A stretch of 23,978 nucleotides of DNA from CAZKEW01 sp964558915. Lineage in GTDB: Bacteria; Acidobacteriota; Aminicenantia; Aminicenantales; UBA8522. Position numbers and translations under genes: made by a program. The notes under the pieces are model-generated. The model searched no databases, was not told where the DNA came from, and saw nothing but the letters and a program-made list of their open reading frames with translations. Numbering within the stretch: position 1 is the stretch's first letter; each line of letters begins with the position of its first letter. The DNA is taken from contig CAZLFV010000036.1 of assembly GCA_964558915.1 (NCBI GenBank), forward strand, positions 1 through 23,978, in the 5' to 3' direction. Of this stretch, positions 22,816 to 23,978 are shown in pieces.

Positions 22816-23978
22816 ATGACGAATTTTAGGATCCTCATCATCGACGACGAAAAAAATATCCGGGACATCTTTTCTCTTCTTCTAAATGAAAAAGGATACG
22901 CCGTCGAAACGGCGGAGACCGGTCAGGAGGGGTTCGAAAGAGCCCAAAAGTTTTTGCCCGATATCATTCTTCTCGACATGAACCTTCCTGACATGTCGGG
23001 GCTCGACGTCTTCAGCCTCATTAAAGACGCCCTCTCGAATGTCCAGATCATCATCATTACCGCCTATGGGACCATCAAGAACGCCGTGGAAGCGACAAAG
23101 ATGGGGGCCTATGACTACCTCGAAAAACCCGTGGATAACGATGAATTGCTGCTGGCCATCGGCCGCGCCCTGGAAGTCAAGAGCCTCATCCATGAGGTGG
23201 AAAGTTTGAAGTCCGAGCTTACGTCCCGCTACAGGTTTTCCAACATCATCGGGACAAGCAGCCAGATGAACTCGGTCTTTCAGCTCATGACCAAGATCGC
23301 CCAGGTCGAAGGGACGATTTTGATTACGGGGGAAAGCGGCACGGTCAAGGAATTGGTCGCCCGGGCCATCCATTTCAACAGCCCTCGAAAAGACAATCCC
23401 TTCGTGGTGGTGAACTGCGGCGCCATTCCGAAGGACCTTATCGAGTCCGAGTTTTTCGGCCATGTGAAAGGGGCGTTCACCGACGCCAAAGAAGAAAAAA
23501 CAGGCAAGTTCGAGCTGGCCCACAAAGGGACCATTTTTTTGGATGAAGTCAGCGAGCTTTCCCCGGACGCCCAGGTGAAGCTCCTCCGGGCTCTGGGAGA
23601 GAGAGAAATTGTGAAGGTCGGAGGGGCCAAGACGATTCCGATCAATGTCCGCGTAATTGCGGCGACGAATAAGAATCTTGAGGACCAGGTGAAAAAGGGC
23701 TATTTCCGGGAAGATTTATATTTCCGGCTGGCCGTCCTTTCCCTTCACCTCCCGCCGCTCCGGGAAAGGAAACAGGACGTCCCGCTGCTCTGCGAGCACT
23801 TCATCAAGAAATATAACCAGGAGCTGACCAAGGAGATCAAGGGCTTTTCCGAAAAAACCCTCGACCATCTGAAAAATTATGTCTGGCCGGGCAATGTCCG
23901 GGAATTGGAGAACGTCATCTATGAATCGATGGTCCTCTGCGATACTCCCTGGATCGAAGAGGTCAACCTTCCTTTGAG
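22816..23978 (+). CDS. NtrC-family sigma-54 response regulator (3' end outside window)
   Basis: At least 387 residues, running off the end. The receiver domain is at 1-120, with acidic pair DD near residue 10, phospho-acceptor D54 (LLDMNLP), the conserved Thr in IIIITAYGT and Lys in YLEKP. The sigma-54 AAA+ domain begins near residue 144 (IIGTSSQM). Walker A reads GESGTVKE, with Val177 where the family has Gly. The sigma-54 contact loop is GAFTDA (219-224), a variant of GAFTGA. Walker B is GTIFLDEVSEL, sensor I is VRVIAATN, the Arg-finger region is FREDLYFRL, and WPGNVREL begins the lid. The C-terminal DNA-binding helix-turn-helix is missing from the window. With the kinase it forms a two-component pair divergent from two sigma-54 promoters, the likely target operon. 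The start has GAAGG upstream. Confidence 0.93.
   Translation, partial: MTNFRILIIDDEKNIRDIFSLLLNEKGYAVETAETGQEGFERAQKFLPDIILLDMNLPDMSGLDVFSLIKDALSNVQIIIITAYGTIKNAVEATKMGAYDYLEKPVDNDELLLAIGRALEVKSLIHEVESLKSELTSRYRFSNIIGTSSQMNSVFQLMTKIAQVEGTILITGESGTVKELVARAIHFNSPRKDNPFVVVNCGAIPKDLIESEFFGHVKGAFTDAKEEKTGKFELAHKGTIFLDEVSELSPDAQVKLLRALGEREIVKVGGAKTIPINVRVIAATNKNLEDQVKKGYFREDLYFRLAVLSLHLPPLRERKQDVPLLCEHFIKKYNQELTKEIKGFSEKTLDHLKNYVWPGNVRELENVIYESMVLCDTPWIEEVNLPL

Noticed and set aside
1..23978. CRISPR arrays, insertion sequences, tRNA or rRNA genes, phage genes
   Set aside because: No repeat-spacer pattern, transposase, integrase or structural RNA sequence was found on reading; I could not run a covariance-model search.

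Overview
The window is a draft scaffold, shown by a run of 10 N at 21877-21886, from a Gram-negative bacterium. The evidence is a TonB-dependent receptor, a TolC-family outer-membrane factor and a small outer-membrane beta-barrel. The Oar-like receptor, the DUF362 protein and the NEW3-type membrane protein beside many ABC-2 permeases fit the Acidobacteriota / Candidatus Aminicenantes neighbourhood. No rRNA or other phylogenetic marker is present, so this placement is inference.

Layout. (1) 1-2903, plus strand: the C-terminal ~966 codons of a TonB-dependent receptor, closed by a strong intrinsic terminator that has A and T tracts on both sides and faces a convergent gene. (2) 3072-5368, minus strand: two genes overlapping by 4 nt, a membrane-anchored DUF362 protein and a small beta-barrel. 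(3) 5483-21274, minus strand: an apparent operon of about 16 kb. In transcription order it holds a TolC-family protein, a secreted and C-terminally anchored adaptor-like protein (alpha-hairpin plus NEW3-like domain), ABC-2 permeases P1 and P2, one ABC ATPase, and permeases P3 to P8. A possible 34-codon gene lies between the adaptor and P1. (4) 21553-23978, plus strand and divergent: a soluble GAF-domain histidine kinase (interrupted by the scaffold gap) and an NtrC-type sigma-54 response regulator that runs off the end.

How the parts fit. The tolC-like gene and the adaptor gene are each preceded by a well-spaced -24/-12 (sigma-54) promoter on the minus strand. Upstream of each promoter lies the same palindromic motif, GGGTAA-N4-TTACCC: three alternating half-sites in the divergent intergenic region, and one copy inside the 3' end of the tolC-like gene. 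The simplest reading is that the divergent NtrC-type regulator drives the export operon from two enhancers. The kinase gene itself has a plausible sigma-70 promoter.

The most unusual point is the export machine: eight different ABC-2 permeases with only one ATPase between them. All eight share N-terminal, coupling-helix, periplasmic (ISP...TG) and C-terminal (YD-x-R) motifs, and they fall into four consecutive pairs. P5/P6 and P7/P8 are clearly a tandem duplication of a two-gene module. The substrate cannot be read from the sequence. The regulator carries a Gly-to-Val change in its Walker A motif, which is either a sequencing error or a functionally important oddity.
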